From: Armillaria gallica
Taxonomy: Eukaryota; Basidiomycota; Agaricomycetes; Agaricales; Physalacriaceae
Direction of reading: 5' to 3'
Assembly: GCA_037576215.1 (NCBI GenBank)
Contig: JBANDB010000002.1
Coordinates: 7,626,001 to 7,690,000 of the forward strand
DNA: 64,000 nucleotides
Below the pieces are notes generated by a model, which did not search any database, was not told the origin of the DNA, and worked only from the letters and a program-made list of their open reading frames with translations. Each line of letters opens with the position of its first letter. The stretch's first letter is position 1. Shown piece after piece: positions 21,915 through 33,209 of the stretch. The translations under genes were made by a program, and so were the position numbers.

Positions 21915-23622
21915 TGACGAGGCTGGTGACAGGCACCTGTGAAACTAAGCATGGCCTAGCATGAACACACACTAACCCTACACTCAATCCCACTAAACAC
22001 ACACACACACACACACAATCTCCTTAAGTGTGGAGGGGAGCAAGGAATTTTGAATCAATTGCATGCCAACAGTATCTCAAGATATCTCAGTGAGCTCTCT
22101 AAAACAATGCACAAAACAATGTATGATTCTTGAGCCAATCTCAAATTCTCTGTTTCCTTAAAGCTTTTACAAGAGAGCATGGTAAACCACGCAACCTGCA
22201 AGGTGAAGGATATTCCTATAGCCAAAACACAAACAGACTCGCAGATCTGTAAAATGACCAAATTTGGTCAGTGAGCTCGCTAAGTACAACTCGCTGCTAG
22301 ATCTAATCTGCATGCAATGCCATCTTTCTCTTAGTTGCTAAACCTGACTTCCAAACTTGTCACACTAGAGGCCCTCAGCACTCCCAGTTAAATCACAATA
22401 CTCTCAAAAACCATCCCCGCAAGTCCTCACACACAGTGTGCTTGCCCTAACAATGGTGCCACGAGGTCCAACTGCGCACACCTGTCACACTTTGTGCAAC
22501 TGCTAGAACAGCTCAATCTGGCTGATTCCCTTGCAAAACAACTCAAGACCTACACAGAGGCCATCACAACACAAATTCTCTCTTACACTGAACCAGAAAA
22601 GGAATAGAGCTCTCTCTCAGATGGAACCCAGTAAACTCTCAAGATGGGTGCAGCATCACTGCCTCCGAATCTCTCTCTTATCTCAAGTAAACCTAAGTTT
22701 TTATCCAAAATGCTTCTCTTATTCTATTTCTCTGTGAGCTCACTAGACTTGTGTTCTAGCTGAGGCTCGAAGTTACTAACTCTTACATGTCACAACAAGT
22801 CCAGATCCAAACTGAAACTTTATTACTATATGTGGGGGGTAGGTGGCTTGGCTTATTATATGAAATTCTACTCTACTTATACTATGGGCAGTTGATTATT
22901 ACAAATGGTTCTTTAGTAAGTTAAATGTATTGTCAGCTGATAATCCTTTGTCTGAACTGGCACAACACTCTTGGCAGAGTGCCACTTGGTCCTCCTTTTA
23001 GTATCTTCAAAGAGCTAAGTGATGTCGACATCGCTCGCCCTAGCAGCAGAGTAGCTCATGGACCTGTACTCAATAGCTGCTTAATCCTCAATCACTGATC
23101 ATGCTTCATATTCGGCTTTCGGGTCTGCTCTGAAGGTAACAGCATCATATTCTAGACTTGGTAACCAAGGAACACTTTGGACTTCGAGCCTGTGCACTAC
23201 TTTCATTGGCCATTGCCTGTTTCTAGGCCATGCCCGGGTGTTCCCTCGGTTATTGCACATGCAATATTGTTTCTCTGGATCTCCAGGGACCACGTGTCAT
23301 AGATTACAGACATGTAGTTATCTAAATTAGTCTCGGCCTGCATGCAAGTGCATCCCACTGAGGCTGAACTCTCTATTGTAAAATGGATTACTTTGCAAGC
23401 GAGCTTGCTCTTCAGCCTTATTGCCATGCCTGCCCATAAGGTACAGTGCAATGATAAAGTCCTTATGTTTTAATTCCACTGCTTCTTTTTCTATCATAGA
23501 GCCTTCTACCTCTGTGACCTTGCTTCTTTGCATGCCACTTGCACTGTCAGCCTGCTCATTATGCTTCTGCATTGTTATCATGTAAGGTATGGCATTTTGC
23601 AAAATTACACTCTTAGACATGC
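21915..23622 (-). repeat. Long inverted repeat LIR, right arm (1708 bp)
   Basis: Mirror image of 16782-18489 (x pairs with 40404 - x). The spacer between the arms is 3425 bp and holds the truncated hAT gene and the fragment at 21190-21815. The outer edge, read on the minus strand from 23633, begins TGTCACACCCCCAGCATGTC. The left arm diverges from it just outside 16782. See the findings for interpretation. Confidence 0.9.
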
Positions 23623-23819
23623 TGGGGGTGTGACACTGGTTAGCTATTTTTTCTCAGCCTAGTCATATGGAATTATATCCAGTATTCCTTTAAAGTCATC
23701 TTTTTGTCACAACCAATGCTATATACTATTCTTTCTCTAGAGCTCTAAGCTTCAACCTAGTTTGCACCTTGCTCCTGAAGTCTATATATCACAGACAAAA
23801 GATTATTTCAACAAAGTAC

Positions 23820-24150
23820 TAAAAAGAGTGGATCCCATTACCACATCAGACACATCCTGGTCCAAAGCCCTGAGAATCATCATCCATTACTGCAGCTGGA
23901 TTCATCACCAGAGGGGAGAACTTAGGGGTTGACTGGGTAATGAATTGATCAGATTCATTCTGAGTCACAGCTTAACAGTGCACCGAGGCTTCTGTGTCAC
24001 CCCTGCGCCACTAGGATATGGTGACCAACTCTAGAGGATAGCTGCCAAAGTCACACAACCCACAAGTATTATCAGAATATCTGGGACCTGATGATCATTT
24101 TTGCACTGCTGGCTGGGGTGATCTGAGACACTCTCAAATAGGAAAGCTAT
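23820..24150 (+). repeat. Dispersed repeat DR-2, copy A
   Basis: Shares several blocks, in the same orientation, with 54740-55045: AAAAAGAGTGG at the start, GAATCATCATCCATTACTGC, GCTGCCAAAGT and CTGGCTGGGGTGATCTGAGA, ending near CAAATAGGAAAG. No coding potential was recognised. It may be a solo LTR or a short non-autonomous element; ends were not determined. Confidence 0.65.
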
Positions 24151-24447
24151 ATTGTCACAGGCAAGATGTTCATGTTCCTTTTCTTAGCAATGTTGTGGAA
24201 GTAGTGAGATAGAAATGGACATGTGTTCAGTATAGGCCCTATCTATTGAAGTTGTGAAATGTGTGCATCCTGCCAGCAGATCTGGCCCTGAATTTCAAAA
24301 TGCCAAGCAGTGAATGCCTTTTTAGGATCTAGCATCCACTACTGGAGTTCTGATTTGCTTCCACAGAGGATTCTCAGGGAGATAAAACAATGAGTATAAG
24401 AGAGGTCAGATTCAGGACAAACTCAGAAACTATAGGTGTCAAAGTCG

Positions 24448-25194
24448 TCAGTGTGAAGCCAATACTCTTGAAAGGAAAAGTCCTGGCATTGTCAGCGGTG
24501 TCTGTTTTGTGACAAGTACTTGTTCAACTTCTGAAGGAATTTTATAAAAGCTAAAGAGATCCCTTTCAATGGAAATAAAGATAAATCTGTGAATAATAGC
24601 TATGGTGCATGAGTAATCTACCTGAGGCAGTGTACATACATGGATAGAAAAGGCTACAACAGCTGTTACATTCTGAACTCCTTCCTGTGTAGTGATTTTC
24701 CTCTGCCTACTTTTGGTGCCGCTGAGAATGACATGTGAGGAAGCAAAAATACAAGAATAGTAAGTATACTCACTGAGCTTAGTCCCTGTACCTGTTGCAA
24801 CCTTTGAGTTTGATGTTGATGCCTTTGGGAACATGGCATTGAGGAGATGGTTGAAGGGGATCAGCAAATGTACCCCTAGATGATGGCTCATCCTTGTGAA
24901 TCTTATGTTTCCTGCTGAAAACATGCTTGAATATGCTGGTTGTAGACTCTGCAATATAAAGAAGAGATGAATGTTAAAGGAAAGTCTAGGCAAGATTGAA
25001 AGATGGCATGCCTTCAGACAATATAGCCAATGGGGCTGGCTTCTTGGGGTAATCATGAGGAATAAATTCAGGAAGGAGAAGGGCTGTAGAAGATGTATCA
25101 GGGCAAACAGTAAGGAAAATAAGAGTGTGATATTCACATACCAAGAAGGGCTTCCAAGGCCATACTGTATATGTATAGTTCTCACTTGAGTCAT
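24448..25194 (-). CDS. Coding-like multi-exon segment, unrecognised (possible degenerate gene)
   Basis: The minus strand holds a long open frame that also contains intron-like segments (donor GTATGTGAATATC near 25140; donor GTACAGGGAC with acceptor TTCTCAG near 24780-24715; donor GTATGTACACTG near 24635). Splicing gives pieces such as FKHVFSRKHKIHKDEPSSRG, CHVPKGINIKLKG and FIFISIERDLFSFYKIPSEV. The uninterrupted 248-codon frame is likely partly fortuitous. No domain was recognised, and the reading could be of a decayed gene. Confidence 0.3.
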   Translation of the reverse strand: MTQVRTIHIQYGLGSPSWYVNITLLFSLLFALIHLLQPFSFLNLFLMITPRSQPHWLYCLKACHLSILPRLSFNIHLFFILQSLQPAYSSMFSAGNIRFTRMSHHLGVHLLIPFNHLLNAMFPKASTSNSKVATGTGTKLSEYTYYSCIFASSHVILSGTKSRQRKITTQEGVQNVTAVVAFSIHVCTLPQVDYSCTIAIIHRFIFISIERDLFSFYKIPSEVEQVLVTKQTPLTMPGLFLSRVLASH

Positions 25195-25199
25195 TCTTT

Positions 25200-28100
25200 G
25201 TCAGTGAGGATCACAGCGTCTTCCTCCTTTTCACACCTAAGATAGGTGTCCAGCACTTCAATTTGCCTGATAAAAGGAGCCAGCTCTTCAGCCATCATTT
25301 GAAGTATGGACATTATGGTGGAGATGTCACAGAGAATAATAGATATGGTGGTGGTTTGTGATCAAGAGGCAAATGGGACAAGCCAGTCTTTTGTAGGAGA
25401 AAGAAAGCACATATATTCAGGTAAATGGCACACTATTGAACTCAAGAACAAAGAGGACCACTTGCCCCAGCATGCCCAGTGTCACCAAGCTTGAACATGG
25501 CCATAGTCAGTCTGGCACTGTCAAGGCAGTATATCATGCAGAATGGTGACACCAGGCTTTCCATATCTCCTTGAGGTCAGTTGACAGTTGCCAATATTAA
25601 TATTATGACCATGAAAGGGAGAGCCAGAGGACATTGGAACTCTGCCTAAATTGTCTCTTGACATTGACCATCACAACAACAAGCAGGTATTTTGTGTTTA
25701 TTCTCCTACTACTACCACCTACCTCACACAATGCCAGTTCACCATCGATATCCATAACAAATTGTCCTGGGTCACTTTCCTATTCAGCAGTTGTCTCTGG
25801 AATTGGTCCTAGAGGCATGACCTCATTGCCATTACAGTTGAATGTCACATCTTAATGTGCTCACAGATATTTGCTTGGTGCATGCTGTTGGATCTTATCA
25901 TTCTTCAAAGCATATCCAGGCATTTTAATGCAATATTGGATCAGCATGGGAATCACTGTTGGACCTGAGCAAGGAACAATCTTCTTTGCCTGCTCACTGT
26001 CCTATCTTTCCTGAACAGCAAATTCAGCAAAATCACATTTATCCACTTTTTCTTCAATTCTGGATGCAACAAGTGCTCTGTCAGTAGCTGGCATTGCCCT
26101 ATATGCTCATATTGAAATTTCATAATCTACAGAGCTGTGGCCATTTGGTCGACAATGCATTCCTCAACCTGATGTACATGATCTACCTATGCACTGATGT
26201 GAGCTACATTCTTATTTATTGGCCAATGCTGAGTGCATGTTTAGGCAAGTTGCTATAAACATTTTACATTGTATGTCCTTCATGCATGATCATTCACATC
26301 TTTTCTACCATCTTGGCTTTCAGCAAACAACAATAATTCCTCTTCTCATACAATGCGCAAGACCCATCCTGTTGCAAGTACAAGCTGATTCTAAAATTGC
26401 TATACTGTGACTCACACCCAGAGAAGAAGTTGTATCTGATGAAGCAGGCTAAGAAGGAGCTTGCCTGGTACAAGGACCTCTTGAAGAATAAGGACAAGCT
26501 TCATGAGGTGTGAACTTTTGCATGGCTGCATTTGTTATCCATTCACTAACAATGGCTCGACCAGATGAAGGCTGAGAAGAGAAGAACTTGTCATATTCTG
26601 GGACAGGTATGTCCGATCTGATCTTGGATGGGTCACTCAAACTGGCCTAGCATGCAAACAAGATGCAGAAATGGGCAATTCAGTATGACTGTGAGTTCAT
26701 TGTCATGAACAAGAAAAATTATGCATTGTACAGTGTCTATCTTTACTTCATTATTCATGCTCATGGATTGTCTATAACTTAAAGACTGTCACACATTCCA
26801 AGTGCCTCAAGTATCTGAATATTCTCAGTACTCCCACAGTTTGTCAGACATTAGAGGATTTCAACCGGCATTTAACATGCCTCACTCTGACAGGTACACT
26901 GTTTCTGCTAGTGTGTGCTGCACTGTTTCTGAATTGCAAGTAGTTTGGTGGGATATGATGACCCAAGTTGTTCAGGAATACCACCAACTCTGCACACACA
27001 AAACTGTCCCTGCACAGTGATTGATGTATCCTCTGGTATAATATGATATCGCTGGATGATTTAGGGCATGTCAAACACATTATAAGTTCTTATCATTATT
27101 CTATTACTCATTATTCAACAATGCACATCTGCAGCTGTACCTATCTTACTACTACTCTAGTCTGGCCTGCAGAATATAAAAGCTTTTTGAGCTTGTCCCA
27201 CATTGTCCCAGCCATCCATGTCACGGTGCCATTCTATGAAAATGCATAAGATGTGAGCACATGCTGCATATCAATGTAATGACATTGCATTGCAATAGTT
27301 GATGTATGACAAGCACAGGAAGAAAGTCCGAATCGGCCCTGGCTGCCAAGAACTTCTCTCTCTCTTCTGGACCTTCGACTTGACATTCACAGACATGATT
27401 TTTTCTGAACATTGTTGTTCTTGGCTCCATTCTCAGATTCAAATAGGAATATAACCTCTGAAATATATGTCACCGGGGTATGATATTATGGCTATGCAAA
27501 TCACCACCACAATATCAAACTTACCCTCACTCGCCAATATCATATCTGCTCTACAAACATCTCAGAGGTTATCCTTGAGTACTCAAGATGCTCTGGTTCA
27601 ATATGTCATAGATGCCACACCACCAACAACATATCCCATTCTCACCCCTATTTGTTGCCTCATTACTATATTTGACAATGGTATACAGGATGCCATATGC
27701 GATTTCATGATAATATTAAGACTTGGTATGGACCTTATAGAGCATGGGCCACTAGAACCAAATGAATGTATCTAAAAATATTCCTATATTTAGCTTCAGA
27801 AACATTACATTCACACAAGGGACGAACTAATACCAGCCATCAAAACGAACCTCACAAAAATCGAGCTGCTACTCATTACTGAGCTATATGGATCTCCCAC
27901 ACTCCAACAGATCAATTTGTTACACGATGTCCTATCCAAGGGGTCTCGAAAAGTTTAATTAAATACATCATATCTATTTATTTTTTAAGCCCTCAACAAG
28001 CTGACTGATCAACCAGCATGAGAATAACATATCCAGTTAGGCAAAACAAATGAGCTTGGTAATCACACAGCCACTCAGTAACTTCACATACCTGCACATT

Positions 28101-28774
28101 ACCAGATCTGGCTGGCTGGCTGTCATTTCCGAGCTGCTTCTGCATCCCTCCTACATGCTGATCTGTGCTGACCAGGCTATTGTCATGCAGAAAACTATCA
28201 TTTGGACACATGTATATCACTATTCTAATGTACTTTCATCTCCTAATAGCCTACACAGTCCTCCTGAGACAGGTATCAAAAAAATTTTAAGGTGCCCCCA
28301 GCCTGACCAACTGACCAACCTGATGTAACGGAACAACAGTCCAGAAGCCCCTTGGTACTGTCCTCTCACACTGCACTGATGGATGATGATTCTCAGGGTG
28401 GTGTATTGATTTGTGTCCTTCGGGGTAGCAAGATTCATGCAAGATGGTTGAAACACTTTTGGAACAAGATATGATACTGCCACCTTTTAATATGATGGTC
28501 TACTTCTGTACTATAGGAAAGCTCCCAAAATGACCTACCTTGTCTTCCTCCCATCCTCAGCAGAATTTCCCCAGTTAGATTGACGTTCCCTTCATGGTCT
28601 CGCAATCTGACTACTTCAATGCATCTAGTTTTTAAAAAAATGTATACCCATTGTGTCTCTTACAACCATCCATGGAGGCAAATCCAACAACAGATCCAAA
28701 AAAAGGCATTCAACACTCGGTGTTCTGGAATTCAGGGCCAAATTTGCAAGCAGTTTATTATGTGCATTCATTGG
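25200..28774. other. Long stretch with no recognisable gene, only scattered coding-like scraps
   Basis: Possible scraps are LMKQAKKELAWYKDLLKNKD (26430-26489, plus), a 102-codon plus-strand frame at 27467-27775 (NLPSLANIISALQTSQR), and IELLLITELYGSPTLQQINL (about 27859-27918, plus) in the same frame as the previous one. None matches a family I know. I see no transposon termini or repeats shared with the rest of the window apart from DR-2 at 23820-24150. Confidence 0.4.
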
Positions 28775-29743
28775 CTACACCTTTGTTAGACATGTCTTGG
28801 CCACCTCCGAAACCTTGGGATCAACTTGACCCAAAATAACCAGTATCTCCTCCTGAACATGAGGCAGGTTAGACAGTTTTACTATACACATTGCAAAGAA
28901 CCACTCACCCAAACCTTATCCTGTACAATCTTGCCATCCTCGCTGATCACAAAGTCGCTCTCCTCCACGACCTCAGACATATGAATATACTTGCCACAAA
29001 GCTTCTCTTCATTATTCAGGGACCTGACAGCCACATAGACCAGTTGCCAGCTCCCCTGCTCCATAGTGAATGCCAGCTCTTCTCCCAGCTTTTGCAGATT
29101 TTCTGCTTCCTTGTCAGAGGCACCATATCCGAGGTTCAAGAAACAGAGTCCAGGATTAACAGAATTTATGGTGATCGCTGGGACATGTAATTGCAGAGCT
29201 CAGGCAAAGAGAATGTTAAGTACTATATGAGGTCAGTCAGCATAGAGTAAAAGTCATATGTCACAAACATTTGGAATCACTGTATTGGTGATCCATGACT
29301 CAGTTCATAGGTCAATAGCTTAACAACAGATCTTGTGAGATGGCATACTCTTTTGTGCAATACTCCTTGTCTGATAGCTTTGCAAGGATGCCAGGGGAAG
29401 TAATGACATCCTTTTCGATCTTTGTTGAATAGTGAATCTCACTTGTGATGATGACTAGTCTTGGGTTGACCGAATGCTTGCGAGCTGTCTTGAGCATCTT
29501 CAGGATCATACAGATAGCAAGTAATCCAGGACTGAGGTTGGTTGTATGTATGCTAAGATGATGAAGAGCTTTTGTTTCATGAAGGGAACATGCAATGTAT
29601 GTTTTCTCCCAGCCTTCTACTTGTTTGTAATCCCAGGTTGCGATGCTAGCATTCTCTATGAGGATATCCAATTGATCCAGCTTGTGCTCGGCCTTTTCAG
29701 AGAATGCAATGACACTATTGAAATTGGCAAGATCAATGACCCC

Positions 29744-32700
29744 ACCCTTGGTTGCAGTGTTAGGCCAAAGCTAATGGTTATAACCATCTATCACTTTGCC
29801 AAATTTGTGGTTATTAACCACCTTTCAATTGGGCACAAACCCAAGCCATCTCTGCCCTAAATGATGCTCTCAAAGCAGCAGGCAGTATCAAATAACCAGA
29901 TAATCATGGTTATTTTTCTCACAGTGAGCTTTTATTCATCCAAATATTAATATTATGCTACAGCGTACAAAAAAGGCAGCTACACTTAAATCCAGCAACA
30001 CTGCCATCTCAATGCAAGGATCCTAAATAATCAAATTCCTGCCCTTCAGCTCAATGTACAGGTGTGCAGACTGGAATTTGAGAACAAAAAAAATACCTCG
30101 AGGTTGCACCGATCCAATCCTGACTGGGCGCAGGCGACATGGGATAGATGCAAGGTTTCTATAAAAGATAACCTTTTTTTTCCATCACAAAAAGGGAAAA
30201 GTAAAATGAATTACATATCCAGAGATTCGAACTAAGGCTTTCAGTAAGCAAGCAAACACTTTAAACCACTACATCAACAAGTTATAGTTATTAGATAAAT
30301 TATAATCTATTTATGTACTTAATACATGAGAAATATCAATAAAAAAAACAACCCCACCATTGTATGGTGTGCAGCGGGGCATTGACAATGTGGATGACCC
30401 CAAGCATAGTGTTGTCCACAGGAATGGAGCTGTGGCCACCTAACCACGTGGTCGCAGAGTGGATGAAAGATGAATTGCGCTGGTGGAAGGCAATAAAAGT
30501 GGTGGGTGGGGGTTGATGGCCATTCCTTGGCAATTACAGGGTTGGAGGGGACAACATGGGTCACCATTCGATTCCCCATGGTCCATAATGGGGATGGTGA
30601 GGTCGTTGCAAATGGGGTGACACTGTAGCGGGAGATATGGAGCAAAAAGGTCAGGCATTGGGATGGTGAGCACGCACATGGTGACCACAGTGTTGGGAAT
30701 AAAAATTGACCACAGATTCGTGATCCCCCATTCAAATAATGGGAGATGCACGAGTATGGGGTACGTAGGCGATCTCAGTCATGAGGGGCAGCCCAATGTT
30801 GGACAGGGTCAGGGTGGGTGGTAATGGTGGTTGTGGGGGTTAGATATCTAGAAAATTTGGTGAGATCAATGCATCGTTGAGTCATCCACTAATGCCTCAA
30901 GGTGTGTGCTCATTGTCGTTGTCATCATCCATCGACATCCCAAAGTTGGTCCACCCTCCTACTCGAACCCTCCCACTCTCCTGCTGTCCTCCTGCATCTC
31001 CTCCTGCCCATGCAAGCCTCACCCTATGTCCTCCCATGGCCCAGCAACAGAGTCTGGGGAGCCCTGCCCCTAGCCATGGTCGCTGTGGTCAATGCATACA
31101 TCATTGTCATTGTCGTTTGTTTGCTGGAATTAGGGCCTCCTGCTTTCAGATGGTGGCCAATATGGTATCCTAAGGCATACTAGAGGTTGTTAAGGAGTGT
31201 GGATATGGTACTGGATGGTGATTGTCCTCGATGTCAATGCGGAGTAGGCTGGGTCGGTCGGAATGGGGATGGGGGAGGTATTTGCAGCAGCAGGGATACC
31301 ATTGGGGTGTTGCAGTTGGTGTCGTTGATGGGGCTGAGCGTCTCGTCCATTGTATGGGGCTACGGATAGTCTTGCCTCATTGGAGGGCTTACGCATGGTC
31401 GGTGAGAGGGGAATAGTCACTCTCCGGGGCTCTTGGGGCCACTGGATGCAGAAAAAGGATCTAAAACAATAGTAAGTATCAAGAAAAATAAGAACATATC
31501 TTTATACACCTGTGAGAGGGCTGCCGAGTGAGCGGAAGGATGTCATGGCGGTGCAAGGTGGTGGTAAAAGGACAGAAAAGAAGTAGCACAGCCACTTGAT
31601 CACTGCTTGTTTGGTCGGACCACAGCAATCGAGTGAGCAGATTGTAGGCTCAGAATCCAACTGTGACTTGAAGGACTCACTCTGACATCTCATAAACCTT
31701 TGGGATATTGAACAGCAAGTTTATATTATATATGTATCTGCAAATGTATGAATCAAAATGTAATGGGAAGTATAGAATTACCATTTAATGGAACTTTCTC
31801 CATTTTTCCTGCCTTTTTAATAGTATCTCCCCTTCATAGATCTCTGTGTTCACTCAGATAGCAGAAGAGTTGTTGTATATTTACTTATATACATGATACT
31901 ACATTGCCAGCCTTTCCGATCTATCCCAATATACCAATATGTGTGCACATAGGATGTAGCAGTTTTTGATGGCACCTAACATGCATTCATCAATGGTTCT
32001 TAGTTCACATTTCATACTGACTTTAATATGATTTTCATTGAATATGGCTATCTCATCAAAGATACTCCACTGTATGCTACAAGAATGAAACCATATCTTA
32101 ATTGACTATACTTTAAGGCTTCTAGATGCTTTTCTTGGCTTCAGAAAATGTGGTTGGTCCACATTGAAGCCATTTGTTTCATGAATTCAGGATCGGTCCG
32201 AATCCTGGTTGGTCCAGCAAAGTGTGAAAATTATCAAAATTAGCTTTCTCTCCCTAAACGAAAGATTCACAGCACTATGTACATTTATGAAAACATGAAT
32301 TTGAATATAAGATAAATAAAATGCTTTTTTGGACCTAAGAAATATGATGGAATTCAATGTGTACTCTTGAACATTGCCTGGCTGCCAGATTGGGAATGAT
32401 ATGCTCCCACGGTAAACACATCCTGGCTCACCCCAATGCATCCAGCTAAAATAAGCAGTGTGCATGTGGGGAGAGGGCATATATGCAATCAAATATATTT
32501 TTCCTGTGCATGCAATTTTTTTCGTGCCCAAACAATGAGCAGAAGCATGGGAATTACAGTCTCACCCATACCCAAGGCCAGACCTGACTATTTGGGCTGT
32601 GGCAGTGTCATGGGAGCATTACATTAGCTCATCCGTGTGCTGGCAAAATTTATTTGCCCTGGCGGATTCAAAAAAGCTAGGAAGGGTTAAATTTATGATT

Positions 32701-32900
32701 TTATAGTCCAGTTTGCAAGGTTGAGGTACAAATAAAATATAGATGGCAATTCTGCTCATTATGGATGCAAAATAGGGCCCAAACCAAGCCCTGCTAGCAA
32801 ATTTTCTCCTCTAGTGGGAGCATGGTAAATAACCATGATTTTACCAAACCACTCTGTGGTTATAACTATTATGGTTGGTCTAATATTATGTCTATGACTG
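29744..32900. mobile_element. Non-autonomous hAT-like DNA element, 3157 bp, with 8-bp TSD
   Basis: The insertion lies inside exon 2 of the SDR gene. It is flanked by ATGACCCC (29736-29743) and ATGACCCA (32901-32908), an 8-bp target-site duplication with one mismatch, typical of hAT. The ends form an imperfect terminal inverted repeat. The left end contains CAGTGTTAGGCCAAAGCTAA then GGTTATAACCA; the right end, reversed, begins CAGTC and contains TTAGACCAACCATAATAG then TTATAACCA. Subterminal GGTTATT(A/T)ACCA palindromes occur on both sides. No transposase is recognised inside; short frames at 30319-31420 look fortuitous. It would depend on a transposase made elsewhere. Confidence 0.8.
30219..30283 (-). 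ncRNA. tRNA-like (SINE-head-like) sequence with A and B boxes
   Basis: On the minus strand, GTTGATGTAGTGGTTTAAAG resembles a tRNA D-arm/A box and AGTTCGAATCT a T-arm/B box, with spacing close to that of a tRNA. The stems pair poorly, so it is not a working tRNA gene. It is followed by T-rich sequence. I read it as a decayed tRNA pseudogene or the head of a tRNA-derived SINE carried inside the hAT-like element. Confidence 0.45.
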
Positions 32901-33209
32901 ATGACCCATAGCTCCGCCTTGGAGTAGCCAGTGTCATCTTGGATGTCTGTAATGACCAGGTATTAGTAGGGCTCATAGATCTCAATGTACATATGTACAG
33001 GCCAGGGCATGCTTTCCCTTTGCTTCATCTCTTGCAGTCAGGACCAGTTGTGCAGGTTTCATCCTAGCAAAATGCTTCGCAGCTTCGAAACCAAGACCCA
33101 CATTAGCACCAATCAAGATGAGTGTTTTCCCACTCAAGTCAGCGGTGACAACTGTGGGCACAGGTGTGATCTGGTCTGCGATGAACTGTTCATGAGTTCT
33201 GGAAGCCAT

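Larger units (their letters stand above)
28775..33209 (-). pseudogene. Short-chain dehydrogenase/reductase (SDR) gene split by a 3.16-kb insertion
   Basis: SDR enzymes carry out NAD(P)-dependent oxidation or reduction of alcohols and ketones in the cytosol or on membranes. Exon 1 (33209-32999) starts MASRTHEQFIADQITPVP and has the Rossmann motif ILIGANVGLGFEAAKHFA. Exon 2 begins at 32946 (QDDTGYSKAELWV) and is cut at 32901. It resumes at 29743 with VIDLANFNSVIAFSEKAEH, DILIENASIA (NAG-type motif), RLVIITSEIHYSTK (Ser region) and KLSDKEYCTKE, where an expected Tyr-x3-Lys is not obvious. Further exons give NSVNPGLCFLNLGYGASDKE (29190-28909) and, last, EEILVILGQVDPKVSEVAKT with TAG at 28777-28775. 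Outside the insertion I see no in-frame stop, so the gene was probably functional until the insertion. Relatives are retinol-dehydrogenase/WWOX-like fungal SDRs. Confidence 0.8.

Noticed and set aside
18387..22017. The TG/CA runs as telomeric or Z-DNA regulatory sites
   Set aside because: They are short dinucleotide microsatellites mirrored in the two arms, with no further support for a function.
16953..23451. Small open frames repeated in both arms (for example 18143-18349 with 22055-22261) as conserved genes
   Set aside because: They are identical only because the arms are nearly identical DNA. They have no start context, domain or codon-level conservation of their own.
16782..23622. The inverted arms as the two LTRs of one retrotransposon
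   Set aside because: LTRs of one element are direct repeats; these are inverted and enclose a DNA-transposon gene rather than gag-pol. No shared target-site duplication was found.
30319..31420. Open frames of 60-138 codons on both strands inside the hAT-like element
   Set aside because: They overlap one another on both strands, are rich in Pro/His/Cys from low-complexity sequence, and show no motif or splice structure.
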